Part shown: positions 43,739 to 52,269 of the stretch, piece after piece
How positions within the stretch are numbered: position 1 is the first letter of the stretch
Layout: each line of letters begins with the position of its first letter
Translations under genes and position numbers: made by a program
From: an uncultured Kordiimonas sp.
GTDB lineage: Bacteria > Pseudomonadota > Alphaproteobacteria > Sphingomonadales > Kordiimonadaceae
Direction of reading: 5' to 3'
Length of the DNA: 64,000 nucleotides
Assembly (NCBI GenBank): GCA_947500295.1
Contig: CANMRM010000001.1
Location: 682,001-746,000 of the forward strand
The notes under the pieces: generated by a model
The model's database searches: none
What the model was told of the DNA's origin: nothing
The model's input: only the letters and a program-made list of their open reading frames with translations

Positions 43739-44565
43739 CAGTCGTCGCTCTCCAGCAAGTCCGTAAAGGATACTGTTTCGCGTGTCAGTGCGGCTGTCGC
43801 TGCCTTCATCAGGTCTTCACCCAGCAGCTGGCCACTGTTCCAGGTCGCGACATAGTCGAGGCCGTCGCGAATCGTGTGGTCACGCGAATGATTGAGTATC
43901 GCTTTTGTACCGGCAACTGCAAGAGGACTTTTGCTTGCGATATCAAGAGCGATCTCCGTCGCTTTTGCAATGGCGGCATCACGACTATCTTCGATGGCGT
44001 TTACAAAGCCATACTTGCCGGCTTCCTCTGCCAGGAATTTGCGGCCGGTCAATGCAAGCTCACGAAGAATACCGTTTGGTAACAGGTATGGTGCGCGCTG
44101 CAATGTACCGACGTCAGCTACAATCGCGACGTTGATTTCCTGGATGGAAAACCAGGTGTCGGCGGAACACACCCGTATGTCACATGCGGACACAAGATCA
44201 ATGCCGCCGCCCAGGCAGGCACCGTGGATCGCTGCAATAACGGGTGCACGGCATTCCTCGAGCGCTGTAAAGCAGTCCTGCAAATGCAGGATGTGGCGGC
44301 GGAGTTTTTCGCGTACGCGCGCCGGGTCGCCGTCGCCTGTTCCGAGGACTGCGCCACTTTCTTTCAGGTCCAGGCCAGCCGTGAAGTGTTTCCCGTTTCC
44401 TGCCAGCACTATGGCCCTTGCGTTTGTTTCCGTATCCAGCCAGCGAAAGGCCTCTCCAATTTCTCGGAACATGGCGCCGTTCATGGCATTGAGCTTTTCT
44501 GGCCTGTTGAGCGTTACGGTTGCTACGGGGCCTTCCAAAACCACCTCAAGCGTTTCGAACTGCAT
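43738..44565 (-). CDS. Crotonase-family protein, dienoyl-CoA isomerase (ECH1)-like
   Basis: Enoyl-CoA hydratase/isomerase fold protein of 275 residues. The oxyanion segments are KHFTAGLDLKE and GACLGGGIDLVSACDIRVCS. The acidic residues match delta3,5-delta2,4-dienoyl-CoA isomerase (ECH1): Asp in GGGIDL, Glu in IQEINVAI and Asp in VADVGTLQR. Role would be rearranging double bases of unsaturated acyl-CoA chains during beta-oxidation. I use the ATG starting MQFETLEV, with AAGGAAAG upstream; an earlier frame exists. Confidence 0.85.
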   Translation of the reverse strand: MQFETLEVVLEGPVATVTLNRPEKLNAMNGAMFREIGEAFRWLDTETNARAIVLAGNGKHFTAGLDLKESGAVLGTGDGDPARVREKLRRHILHLQDCFTALEECRAPVIAAIHGACLGGGIDLVSACDIRVCSADTWFSIQEINVAIVADVGTLQRAPYLLPNGILRELALTGRKFLAEEAGKYGFVNAIEDSRDAAIAKATEIALDIASKSPLAVAGTKAILNHSRDHTIRDGLDYVATWNSGQLLGEDLMKAATAALTRETVSFTDLLESDD

Positions 44566-44638
44566 TGCTTTCCTTTCCATGCTGTTTGCCATGAATATTG
44601 GTCGTTTTGCTGCGGCGTCGAATTTTGCGCTGGCCGGG

Positions 44639-45277
44639 CTATTCTGCTCCACAATACTGGGTGATCAGGGCATCTGCAATTTCAGCGGCTGCCTCGACAT
44701 GGGCGACGTCGATGTTCAGGCCAAATAAGACAAAAACCAGGTCTGTGGTATTTTCACTGACGCCTGTGCGGTCGCTATCGGAAAAAGGAGAGCCGAATGG
44801 TCCGTCTGCGTCTGCAAGCACTGGCAGGCCCTCTAGGTTGATACCGCCTCGGCCAATGCCGTCATAGGTTTCGCCTGGGGTTCCCACCCGGAAGGTTATG
44901 TCGCCCTTGATCCATGCAGCGTCGTAGCAGCCGACCGGAATGCCCGTCATCAAAGACACTAGATTTCCCGAATCAACTACATTGTTAATCTGATAAAGGC
45001 CTTTGCCTGCCAGCACTCTGCGTGTCAGTGCTTCGGATGATGGGCGGTACCGCGACGGGTCTTTGCCGGTCGCTTTGAAAGCCGCGCGCATTGCAGCAAT
45101 GACCGGGTCGGACGAGGCGGCTTCTCCCATCAGTTCCTGTTGCCTGAGAGACGCAGCCTCAGTCATTGAATCGACAAGCTGATCAGGTGATGGCCCGACG
45201 GCAACCTGATAGTCCAAAGCGCCCAGATGCAGGGCCATGCCAAGCTCTGAAAACGCAGGGTTGATGTGAAATTGCAC
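44639..45277 (-). CDS. Free-standing B3/B4-domain protein
   Basis: Protein of 212 residues made almost only of a B3/B4 domain, the editing module of the phenylalanyl-tRNA synthetase beta chain. The match rests on RPSSEALTRRVLAGKGLYQI, INNVVDSGNLVSLMTGIPVG and YDAAWIKGDITFRVG. Stand-alone copies may clear mischarged tRNA or bind amino acids, but their job is not settled. It starts at a GTG with a strong GGAGG seven bases upstream, two bases after the MarR gene, so the two are one operon. Confidence 0.82.
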   Translation of the reverse strand: MQFHINPAFSELGMALHLGALDYQVAVGPSPDQLVDSMTEAASLRQQELMGEAASSDPVIAAMRAAFKATGKDPSRYRPSSEALTRRVLAGKGLYQINNVVDSGNLVSLMTGIPVGCYDAAWIKGDITFRVGTPGETYDGIGRGGINLEGLPVLADADGPFGSPFSDSDRTGVSENTTDLVFVLFGLNIDVAHVEAAAEIADALITQYCGAE

Positions 45278-45279
45278 CT

Positions 45280-45735
45280 TCAGGCCTCCAAAATAGCGGC
45301 GAGGGCAGATTTGACTTCTGCCACCTTCTCTCTGCCAAGTTGATCGCGCACTTTCTGCTCCATTTTCATTGTCTGTACCAGGAGCATATCAAACAGATCA
45401 CTGCCTTTTTGTGTTAGGCGGTTGATTTTGGCCCGGCCATCTGCCTCATCTGATACCTGCTCTATCAAACCATTCTCGACCAGCGGGGATAGAAGCTGCG
45501 AAACTGCCTGCTTGCTGATGTCCAACGCTTCGGCAATTTCAGTGGTTCGTGCATGGCCAAAACAGAGCTGGCGAATGACTTGCAATTGAGATTCGGTGAA
45601 GGCATCTGCGCCAGATACTCGCATTTCTTCCAGTGAACGTTTGGTCAGGTGTTTTTCTGCCCGCAACAACATGCGGACCAAAGTGTCGGGTTCATCACCC
45701 AAAAACTTCCAAAGTTTGTCGACTGTTTCTGACAT
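45280..45735 (-). CDS. MarR-family transcriptional regulator
   Basis: Winged-helix dimeric regulator of 151 residues. The HTH reads HARTTEIAEALDISKQAVSQ (about 72-91) followed by the wing VSDEADGRAKINRLTQKG. MarR proteins are usually repressors released by small ligands. It is divergent from a membrane-protein gene, and two palindromes of matching sequence lie between them. The ATG used starts MSETVDKL; a TTG five codons earlier is possible. Confidence 0.9.
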   Translation of the reverse strand: MSETVDKLWKFLGDEPDTLVRMLLRAEKHLTKRSLEEMRVSGADAFTESQLQVIRQLCFGHARTTEIAEALDISKQAVSQLLSPLVENGLIEQVSDEADGRAKINRLTQKGSDLFDMLLVQTMKMEQKVRDQLGREKVAEVKSALAAILEA

Positions 45736-45752
45736 ATTTGTGATCGCCAATT

Positions 45753-45794
45753 TAGTAAAGTATCTTGACTAATAATAGTAAAGGACCTTACCTA
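45753..45794. promoter_or_regulatory. Tandem palindromic operators of the MarR regulator
   Basis: Two 19-base near-palindromes, at 45753-45771 and 45776-45794, share TAGTAAAG at the left and CTT.A(C)CTA at the right. They start 23 bases apart, about two helical turns, so two dimers could bind on one face. A TTGACT -35-like box overlaps the first one, which fits repression of the divergent genes. Confidence 0.7.
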
Positions 45795-45828
45795 ATGAAT
45801 TAACCCGGAACATAACAAGGACTTGGAA

Positions 45829-46341
45829 ATGATAGCGATCAAGCGAGGATTTACAACGCCTGTCACTGCAGGCTTAACCGTTTCGCTGATATATATTGTC
45901 TACAGCCAGACAATCTACTGGTCGGGGATTGCAAGCGCGGTTCCGCTACTGAATCTTATGTATTATCCGGCTTATCTTTTGATGCTGTATTTCTATCTTC
46001 GGCAGCACCGTGAGAGGTTGTCGGGCCTATATGGTAAACAACTTGGAGAGGGCGCGATCGTCACCCTCATTCCGGCTGGTCTTTACATCTTGTATGTCGC
46101 AATCTTTGGGTACCTGACCGACTATGCCTTCATGGTAGAGCTTAAGGGGAGAATGGCGGCGGAGGCGGAGGCTGCAGGTCAAACGGCTGCGGAAATAGAG
46201 GCGCTGATGGTGCGTATCAACACGACCTTCACACTCGACAAAATATTCAGGAACTTTGCGGTTGCGGGATTGGTTTCCTCGGCGATCATGCCCTTGTTTT
46301 TTCGCCAGCGGGGTGTGTTGCCAGACGAAGGGAAGAGCTGA
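45829..46341 (+). CDS. Four-helix membrane protein, DUF4199-like
   Basis: Inner-membrane protein of 170 residues with four hydrophobic segments and an acidic stretch of Ala/Glu (about 106-123) before the last helix. The helix spacing and the loop carrying RMAAEAEAAG recall DUF4199 proteins, but I treat that as tentative. AAGGA lies about ten bases before the ATG. Divergent from the MarR gene across its two operators, so it is the most likely target of that regulator. Confidence 0.65.
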   Translation: MIAIKRGFTTPVTAGLTVSLIYIVYSQTIYWSGIASAVPLLNLMYYPAYLLMLYFYLRQHRERLSGLYGKQLGEGAIVTLIPAGLYILYVAIFGYLTDYAFMVELKGRMAAEAEAAGQTAAEIEALMVRINTTFTLDKIFRNFAVAGLVSSAIMPLFFRQRGVLPDEGKS

Positions 46342-46353
46342 TTGATCACTTGG

Positions 46354-47013
46354 CTAGTGGACTTCAGCCAGCCAGTCCACCAAGGGTTCCAATGCTGCGA
46401 ACTTGATTGCGCACTGCTCGAGCAGGTCGTCGGATGTCGCTGGCCTTGTGTCTGAGTAATCAAACCAGGCTGCAAAACCCTTGTAGCGCAGCAGGTCACT
46501 GTTTGGATGGTTGTCCGGGAAGCCGCGCGGTGTACGCTTTAGGGCCGGTTCGCTAAGGCGAAAGCCTTCATCTGTCAGTTGCCGGATGATGGCCTTCAGC
46601 TTCTTTCCGGCCTCGCCCAGCACCTGTGCGCGATAGGCATCCAGAGTTTTACCTTGAAAACCAAAGGTGCCTGCACCCAGCGTCAGGTTCTCCGGTTGGA
46701 GTCCAAAGAAGTAGGCAGGCATCTTCCGGCCAGTTGGTGAAAACGAGATATGAAGATGGGTGTTGTACGGGGTTTTATCCTTTGAAAAACGCACATCCCG
46801 GTATATCCGAAACACCTTGGATGTGAAGGGCCCGCCCAGCTCTTCACTCAGCCGTTCAGCCATTATATGGCAGAAAAAGTCAGCGGGCTTTTTGTAGACC
46901 TCCTCATAAACAGCCTTGTTGTCCAGAAACCATTCGCGATTGTTGTTGGCTTGCAGGTCGCCCAGAAACTGGACTGTTTCTGCCCCAAAATGCCAGTTTT
47001 CAGGTGTCGACAC
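46354..47013 (-). CDS. DUF2461 family protein
   Basis: Protein of 219 residues of the DUF2461 (TIGR02453) family, function unknown. Hallmarks are visible: FLGDLQANNNREWFLDNKAV near the start, KVFRIYRDVRFSKDKTPYNT in the middle and YKGFAAWFDYS near the end. It converges on the DUF4199-like gene and has a free 5' side, so it is probably transcribed alone. No signal peptide or membrane segment. Confidence 0.9.
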   Translation of the reverse strand: MSTPENWHFGAETVQFLGDLQANNNREWFLDNKAVYEEVYKKPADFFCHIMAERLSEELGGPFTSKVFRIYRDVRFSKDKTPYNTHLHISFSPTGRKMPAYFFGLQPENLTLGAGTFGFQGKTLDAYRAQVLGEAGKKLKAIIRQLTDEGFRLSEPALKRTPRGFPDNHPNSDLLRYKGFAAWFDYSDTRPATSDDLLEQCAIKFAALEPLVDWLAEVH

Positions 47014-47075
47014 TTATAATCTCCCTATCCAGGAAGATAACTTACCAGCATGGGCAGGTCCTGTGCGACCTCAAT

Positions 47076-47936
47076 CTATGTTTCCGACTGCAGACCGTCT
47101 GTAATGCGACCGGTGATTTCGGTGGTGCGGACATATTGCTGGTACATCATGGGAAGGATGATAACGCCCTCAGCAAACTGTGCCGCATATGTCAGGACCG
47201 CAAAAACATCCCCTATGGGTGCCTGTGATACAGCGACGGACTGATAGAGAGCAAAGGCAATGAGCAGAACCACAAACAGATAGCTCAGGCCGAAGTTCCG
47301 GGCTTCCAGGTCCGAGAGTGAAATCCGGTGGCGCACCAGAGTGACAAAATGAGCAAGCAGGGGTTTGGTTTCCCGTGCCATGAACAAACGTGCGCGGGCT
47401 TCGAGTTCATCATTAACCAGTTTGTTCAGGCTTTTGATGCGTGTGCGACTGAGGACAAAAATTGTACCTATGGCTATTGCAGATGTTATCGCAACAACCC
47501 CAACAAGCGGCGACAGAACAAGCAGCATGATCAAGGCCCCGAGTATCGCAATGGAAGATCCCAGTGCCATCGGCAATTCGTTTTCGAAGAAATCAACAAC
47601 CTCCTGCAGAAGGTCAGCGCGGCTGATTGCGGGGGAAAGGTCTTCATGGTCTCTTATGGCTGCGGTTGATATGTCCTGCCCGATGTTCCGGTAGATACCG
47701 CCGTATGTGCGCGTGTCATACAGCCGCCGAGCGACGCCAACAATGATGACCAGCATTTCCAGACCGATGAACGAATAAACACCGGTCCAGTCCCGGGCCG
47801 TCAGGCCGTTGATGGCAATGCCGATGACCAGAGGCTCCAGTAGCAGGAGGAGGTGTTCTACGATCAGAACGATAAAGGTAATGGAGATACGGCCCCTATA
47901 GGTTTTCAAAATCTCCAGGTGGCTGACAGTTTGCAT
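47076..47936 (-). CDS. ABC exporter-type membrane domain without ATPase
   Basis: Protein of 286 residues that resembles the six-helix transmembrane domain of type I ABC exporters: helices at about 20-40, 55-75, 135-155, 158-178, 225-245 and a last one near 255. No nucleotide-binding domain follows, and none is encoded nearby. Single-domain forms of this kind are known (ABC six-transmembrane family). Role unknown. It begins ten bases after the XRE regulator stop, so it is the last gene of a three-gene cassette. Confidence 0.72.
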   Translation of the reverse strand: MQTVSHLEILKTYRGRISITFIVLIVEHLLLLLEPLVIGIAINGLTARDWTGVYSFIGLEMLVIIVGVARRLYDTRTYGGIYRNIGQDISTAAIRDHEDLSPAISRADLLQEVVDFFENELPMALGSSIAILGALIMLLVLSPLVGVVAITSAIAIGTIFVLSRTRIKSLNKLVNDELEARARLFMARETKPLLAHFVTLVRHRISLSDLEARNFGLSYLFVVLLIAFALYQSVAVSQAPIGDVFAVLTYAAQFAEGVIILPMMYQQYVRTTEITGRITDGLQSET

Positions 47937-47946
47937 TGACTTTCCA

Positions 47947-48177
47947 TTATTGCTTTGGGGCCTGCGGGCTGTATTGAAACACTTCTTCGAGACCGACACC
48001 CAGTGTCTGCGCTATCTTGAAAGCAGCCTCCAGCGACGGTGAATATCTGCCCTGTTCAATTGCGATGATGGTCTGGCGGGTCAGGCCAACCTTTTCTGCC
48101 AGTTCTGCCTGTGTCATTTCTCCCGCCATGAACCTTAGCGTCCGGATGTTGTTGGTGATTGACGTGGGTTTTACCAT
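47947..48177 (-). CDS. XRE-family (Cro/cI-like) regulator, YozG-type
   Basis: Small DNA-binding protein of 76 residues. The HTH is MTQAELAEKVGLTRQTIIAI, followed by EQGRYSPSLEAAFKIAQTLG, typical of compact XRE regulators often encoded beside a small membrane protein. GGAG eight bases before the ATG lies at the end of the upstream gene, four bases away. Such pairs often autoregulate; a palindrome upstream of the cassette is a candidate site. Confidence 0.9.
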   Translation of the reverse strand: MVKPTSITNNIRTLRFMAGEMTQAELAEKVGLTRQTIIAIEQGRYSPSLEAAFKIAQTLGVGLEEVFQYSPQAPKQ

Positions 48178-48180
48178 GTC

Positions 48181-48600
48181 TCACACTCCGCGCCGGTACA
48201 GGTAAAGGCGAACCGCAAGGCCCAGTATGGTCGTGAAAACGATGGCGGCGAGCATCACATGCGCCACCACAAATGCGTTGAACTGATACATGACAAGAAT
48301 CAGAATGCCAAAGAGGGCTGTAGCCTGAAAATAGCTGCAGATGCGTTCGGCATACATATCAATCTGGCTGTCGCGTTCATCAAATTCGTCTTCAGCATCA
48401 GCGTCAAACACATGCGTGGCGATGGCCATCACAATGACCAGCACGACATAGATACCAAACATGATCCAGATTCTGGATGTGAATTCACGTATGTCTGCCG
48501 TTGCAAGGTCCGTTGATGCAAACACATCGATGAAGTACCAGCCGAAACAGGCGACTGTAACGGCAAGCACGCCGTAATAGGTTCTTTCCAGATAACTCAT
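48181..48600 (-). CDS. Four-helix membrane protein paired with XRE regulator
   Basis: Membrane protein of 139 residues with four helices and a strongly acidic loop (DADAEDEFDERDSQID, about 70-85) between helices 2 and 3. That layout, and the XRE gene downstream, recall DUF2178-like partner proteins of YozG regulators, but I do not claim the family firmly. I use the ATG starting MSYLERTY; the frame extends to 48681 with a polar leader that lacks a good ribosome site. First gene of the cassette. Confidence 0.7.
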   Translation of the reverse strand: MSYLERTYYGVLAVTVACFGWYFIDVFASTDLATADIREFTSRIWIMFGIYVVLVIVMAIATHVFDADAEDEFDERDSQIDMYAERICSYFQATALFGILILVMYQFNAFVVAHVMLAAIVFTTILGLAVRLYLYRRGV

Positions 48601-48708
48601 TTTTGTCTCGTTTTTTTTGCTGTCGTGACTGGGTTTGGCTGTGCCGCATACTTGTGCGACAATGTCAATAATGTTTGACATGGCTTCATGTAAGAAACTT
48701 CAGACATA

Positions 48709-48728
48709 ATGTAAAGTATTATTTACAT
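48709..48728. promoter_or_regulatory. Palindrome upstream of XRE cassette, candidate operator
   Basis: Perfect 7-base inverted repeat ATGTAAA/TTTACAT with a six-base spacer. It lies about 110 bases before the first gene of the XRE cassette, in a position suited to autoregulation. A second partial half-site CATGTAAG lies just downstream (48688-48695). Confidence 0.5.
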
Positions 48729-48735
48729 CACTTCA

Positions 48736-48769
48736 CAAAAAAAGCGCCCGGAACCGTCCAGGCGCTTTT
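48736..48769 (-). terminator. Terminator after the beta-oxidation operon
   Basis: Stem of eight base pairs (48741-48748 with 48761-48768) around a twelve-base loop. On the minus strand it is followed by a run of seven T. It lies 23 bases after the fadJ-like stop and ends the beta-oxidation operon. Confidence 0.85.
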
Positions 48770-48791
48770 GTGGAATTAATATGTTTGTTGG

Positions 48792-51008
48792 CTATGCCGC
48801 TTTGGCCAATCGTCCGCGGGTGTCGCCTTTGCTGTAAAAGCTTTCACCTTTTTCTGCCATGTCACGCAGCATTTGCGGCGGCGTGAAGCGGGGGCCGTAA
48901 GCTTGGGCAAGGCGGTCTGCTTCGCGCACAAACTCTGCCACGCCCATGGTGTCGATGAAGCTGAACGGGCCACCTGTGAAGGGGGCGAAACCCCAACCGA
49001 AGATGGCGCCAATATCGCCCGAGGATGCGTCAATCAACACGCCTTCTTCAAAGCAGCGCGCGGCCTCGATCGCCTGGCGCACCATAAAGCGGGATTTCAC
49101 CTCGTCCACGCTTGGCTGCTCGTCGGCCACCGGAAAGTGGTCAGCCAGGCCAGGCCACAGATATTTACGGCCACCGTCTTCGGGATAAACATAGTTGCCT
49201 TTGCCGTTTTTGCGGCCAAACCGTTCCAGATCGACAACCATTTTTTCCACAAAGCCATCTGCTGGCGAGGATACATATTTGTCGCCGAGCGCCTTTCGGG
49301 TGGCCATGCCAACCTTGTAGCTGAGATCAAGCGCAACTTCGTCACCGACAGCAAGCGGCCCAACGGGCATGCCGGCCATTTTGCCAGCGTTCTCGATCAG
49401 CGCGGGGTTCACACCTTCCTGAACCATCGCATAGCCTTCTTGAACGTACGTGCCGAAACAGCGGCTGGTGTAGAAGCCGCGGCTGTCGTTGACGACAATC
49501 GGTGTCTTCTTGATCTGGCTGACATAATCGAGTGCAAGTGCCAGCGTTTCATCATCGGTCTTTTCGCCCATGATGATTTCAACGAGCGGCATCTTGTCCA
49601 CTGGCGAGAAGAAGTGGATGCCAATGAACTGATGTGGGCGTGTGAAGTTTTTCGCGAGGCCGGTGATCGGCAGAGTTGATGTGTTTGATGCAAACACAAC
49701 GTCTTTGCCGATAACCGCTTCAGTTTTCTCGGTGACATCCTTCTTGATGTCTTCCGCTTCAAAGACGGCCTCAATAATCAGGTCGCAATCCTTGAGGTCC
49801 GCATAGTCTGAAGTCGTGATAATCCGTTCCAGAAGTGCATCGCCTTTTTCCTGGCTGACCTTGCCACGTTCAACGCCTTTTTTGACGAGGTTGCGGCTGT
49901 AGTCCTTGCCTTTTTCGGCTGATGCCTCATCGCGGTCCAGAAGGACGACTTCCATGCCGACCTTGGCCGAAACATAAGCAACACCAGCGCCCATGAGGCC
50001 TGCGCCGAGCATACCGAGGCGCTTGACTCGTCTGCGGTCAAAACCTTCCGGCCGGAGCGATCCTTTTTCGACCGCCTGCTTGTTGATGAACAGGCTGCGG
50101 ATCATATTGCCGGCCACCGGACCCGCCAGCAATTTCATGAAGTATTTGCTTTCAATGCGGATCGCTGTGTCGAAGTCGACGATGCCGCCTTCATAAAGGC
50201 ATGACAGAATGGCTTCGACAGCCGGGTAGTTATGCTGGGTTTGTTTTTGTGCCATTGCGCTTGCGCCCATGAAGGTGCGCACGGCGTTGGGGTTCATGGC
50301 ACCAGCACCACCTGGGTATTTGAAGCCCTTTTTGTCCCAAGGTGCCAGAGCGCTGGCGGTTTTCTTGACCCATTCCTTGGCGTTGGAGACAACCTCGTCA
50401 AGTGGCACAAGTGCCTGTGCAATGCCTAGGCCCAGAGCTATCTGGCCATTGTAGGGCTTGCCTGTGGTGATGGCTTGCGCCGCCGCCTGCAAACCAACAA
50501 GGCGAGGCAGGCGCTGAGTACCACCAGCGCCCGGCAACAGGCCGACTTGCACTTCAGGGAAACCAAGCTGCATGCCCGGCACGTCTGCGAGCACACGGTA
50601 ATGACATGCGAGCACCAGTTCAAAGCCACCGCCCAGCGCGAGACCGTTAACGGCCGCGGCGAAAGGCTTGGTGCCTTCTTTGGCAAGTGTCTTGCGATCT
50701 TTGTCGCCGGTTTCCAGCTTGCGCAGCAGTTTGTTGAGGCCAAAGGCACTCTCGAAAGCCTGCTGAGGTGTCTGTTCGGCACCCGCCTGGCCACCCAGCA
50801 TATTAAGGTCAGCGCCAGCGAGGAAAGCTGGTTTGCCGGAGGTAATCACGGCACCTTTAACGGCGTCGTCCGCGAGAACTTTGTCAACGCACGTGTTCAG
50901 GTCTTCAATCAGCTGCGCGTTAAACACGTTCATGCCGGTGTTTGGCAGATCGATGGTCAGAAGGGCAATACCGTCTGCATCGACATCATAACGAATTGTT
51001 TCAGTCAT
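48792..51008 (-). CDS. fadJ: Bifunctional enoyl-CoA hydratase / 3-hydroxyacyl-CoA dehydrogenase
   Basis: Alpha subunit of the fatty-acid oxidation complex, 738 residues. The N-terminal crotonase domain (about 1-190) has the two catalytic glutamates in ALGGGFELVLACHYR and GFPEVQVGLLPGAGGTQR. The dehydrogenase (about 330-730) starts at the NAD motif RLGMLGAGLMGAGVAYVSA and carries the catalytic His in IGIHFFSPVDKMPLVEI. It converts enoyl-CoA to 3-ketoacyl-CoA, which the thiolase encoded 24 bases upstream then cleaves. Last gene of the operon. Confidence 0.94.
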   Translation of the reverse strand: MTETIRYDVDADGIALLTIDLPNTGMNVFNAQLIEDLNTCVDKVLADDAVKGAVITSGKPAFLAGADLNMLGGQAGAEQTPQQAFESAFGLNKLLRKLETGDKDRKTLAKEGTKPFAAAVNGLALGGGFELVLACHYRVLADVPGMQLGFPEVQVGLLPGAGGTQRLPRLVGLQAAAQAITTGKPYNGQIALGLGIAQALVPLDEVVSNAKEWVKKTASALAPWDKKGFKYPGGAGAMNPNAVRTFMGASAMAQKQTQHNYPAVEAILSCLYEGGIVDFDTAIRIESKYFMKLLAGPVAGNMIRSLFINKQAVEKGSLRPEGFDRRRVKRLGMLGAGLMGAGVAYVSAKVGMEVVLLDRDEASAEKGKDYSRNLVKKGVERGKVSQEKGDALLERIITTSDYADLKDCDLIIEAVFEAEDIKKDVTEKTEAVIGKDVVFASNTSTLPITGLAKNFTRPHQFIGIHFFSPVDKMPLVEIIMGEKTDDETLALALDYVSQIKKTPIVVNDSRGFYTSRCFGTYVQEGYAMVQEGVNPALIENAGKMAGMPVGPLAVGDEVALDLSYKVGMATRKALGDKYVSSPADGFVEKMVVDLERFGRKNGKGNYVYPEDGGRKYLWPGLADHFPVADEQPSVDEVKSRFMVRQAIEAARCFEEGVLIDASSGDIGAIFGWGFAPFTGGPFSFIDTMGVAEFVREADRLAQAYGPRFTPPQMLRDMAEKGESFYSKGDTRGRLAKAA

Positions 51009-51032
51009 CTTATTACTCCTGAACTCTGGCGA

Positions 51033-52238
51033 CTAGACGCGCTCAATGATGGTTGCAGTGCCCATGCCGGCACCGATGCAAAGCGTGGCGAGTGCGGTGG
51101 ATTTCCCCGATCGCTCCAGTTCATCGAGAACTGTGCCCAAAATCATTGCGCCGGTTGCGCCGAGCGGGTGACCCATGGCAATAGCACCGCCATTGACGTT
51201 GATCTCCGAGTGGTCCACGTCCAGCGCTTCCATAAAGCGCAGAACTACAGACGCGAACGCTTCGTTGAGTTCCCAGACATCAATGTCGGATTTGCTCATG
51301 CCTGCACGCTTCAGTGCTTTTTCGGCAGCGAAGGACGGGCCTGTCAGCATGATGGTTGGTTCGGAACCGATTGACGCCATGGACTTGATGCGCGCACGGG
51401 CTTTAAGGCCCAGTTTTTTGCCCATTTCCTTGGTGCCGACCAGAACAGCCGCAGAGCCATCCACAATACCCGAGCTGTTGCCTGCATGGTGCACGTGTTT
51501 GATACGCTCGATTTCCGGATACTTCTGAGTGGCCACATTGTCGAAGCCAAACTGGCCCATTTCAACAAAGGAAGGCTTCAGGGCACCGAGCGACTGCATG
51601 GTTGTTTCCGGGCGCATGAATTCGTCGTGGTCAAGTACATCCATACCGACCACATCTTTCACGGGGACAATCGATTTTTCAAACCGGTTGTCGTCCCAGG
51701 CAGCTTTAGCACGCTTCTGGCTCTCGACAGCATATGCGTCGACATCGTCGCGGCTATGGCCATACTTTGTGGCGATCAGGTCCGCCGATACACCCTGCGG
51801 GACAAAATAGCTTTTGAAAGCAACGGCCGGGTCGGAGGCCATGGCACCGCCGTCAGAGCCCATGGGCACACGGCTCATGCTCTCGACGCCGCCGCCAATA
51901 GCCATATCGGCTTCGCCTGACATAACCTTTGCGGCTGCGATGTTCACCGCTTCGAGGCCAGAGGCACAAAAGCGGTTAATCTGAAAGCCTGCGGTTGTTT
52001 CAGCGTAACCGGCATTGATGGCGGCAACACGCGCTATGTTGGAGCCTTGCTCGCCAACAGGAGCGACACAGCCCAGAATTACGTCATCAACGTTCGCAGT
52101 ATCCAGGTCGTTCCGATCACGGATCGCTTCGAGCTGCTGGGTGGCAAGCTGCATCGGGGTGATTTCATGCAAAGAGCCGTCTTTGCGGCCACGGCCGCGG
52201 GGAGTGCGGATCGCATCATAAATATAGGCTTCGGTCAT
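51033..52238 (-). CDS. Acetyl-CoA C-acyltransferase (thiolase)
   Basis: Thiolase of 401 residues that splits 3-ketoacyl-CoA into acetyl-CoA and a shortened acyl-CoA. The nucleophilic Cys is in [14 protein letters not shown], the His in [13 protein letters not shown] and the second Cys in [12 protein letters not shown]. Its place between the acyl-CoA dehydrogenase and the FadJ-like gene shows a beta-oxidation rather than biosynthetic role (FadA/FadI function). Confidence 0.95.
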   Translation of the reverse strand: MTEAYIYDAIRTPRGRGRKDGSLHEITPMQLATQQLEAIRDRNDLDTANVDDVILGCVAPVGEQGSNIARVAAINAGYAETTAGFQINRFCASGLEAVNIAAAKVMSGEADMAIGGGVESMSRVPMGSDGGAMASDPAVAFKSYFVPQGVSADLIATKYGHSRDDVDAYAVESQKRAKAAWDDNRFEKSIVPVKDVVGMDVLDHDEFMRPETTMQSLGALKPSFVEMGQFGFDNVATQKYPEIERIKHVHHAGNSSGIVDGSAAVLVGTKEMGKKLGLKARARIKSMASIGSEPTIMLTGPSFAAEKALKRAGMSKSDIDVWELNEAFASVVLRFMEALDVDHSEINVNGGAIAMGHPLGATGAMILGTVLDELERSGKSTALATLCIGAGMGTATIIERV

Positions 52239-52269
52239 ACTTCTCTTCCTATGTTGTAGGCAGTTTCGC

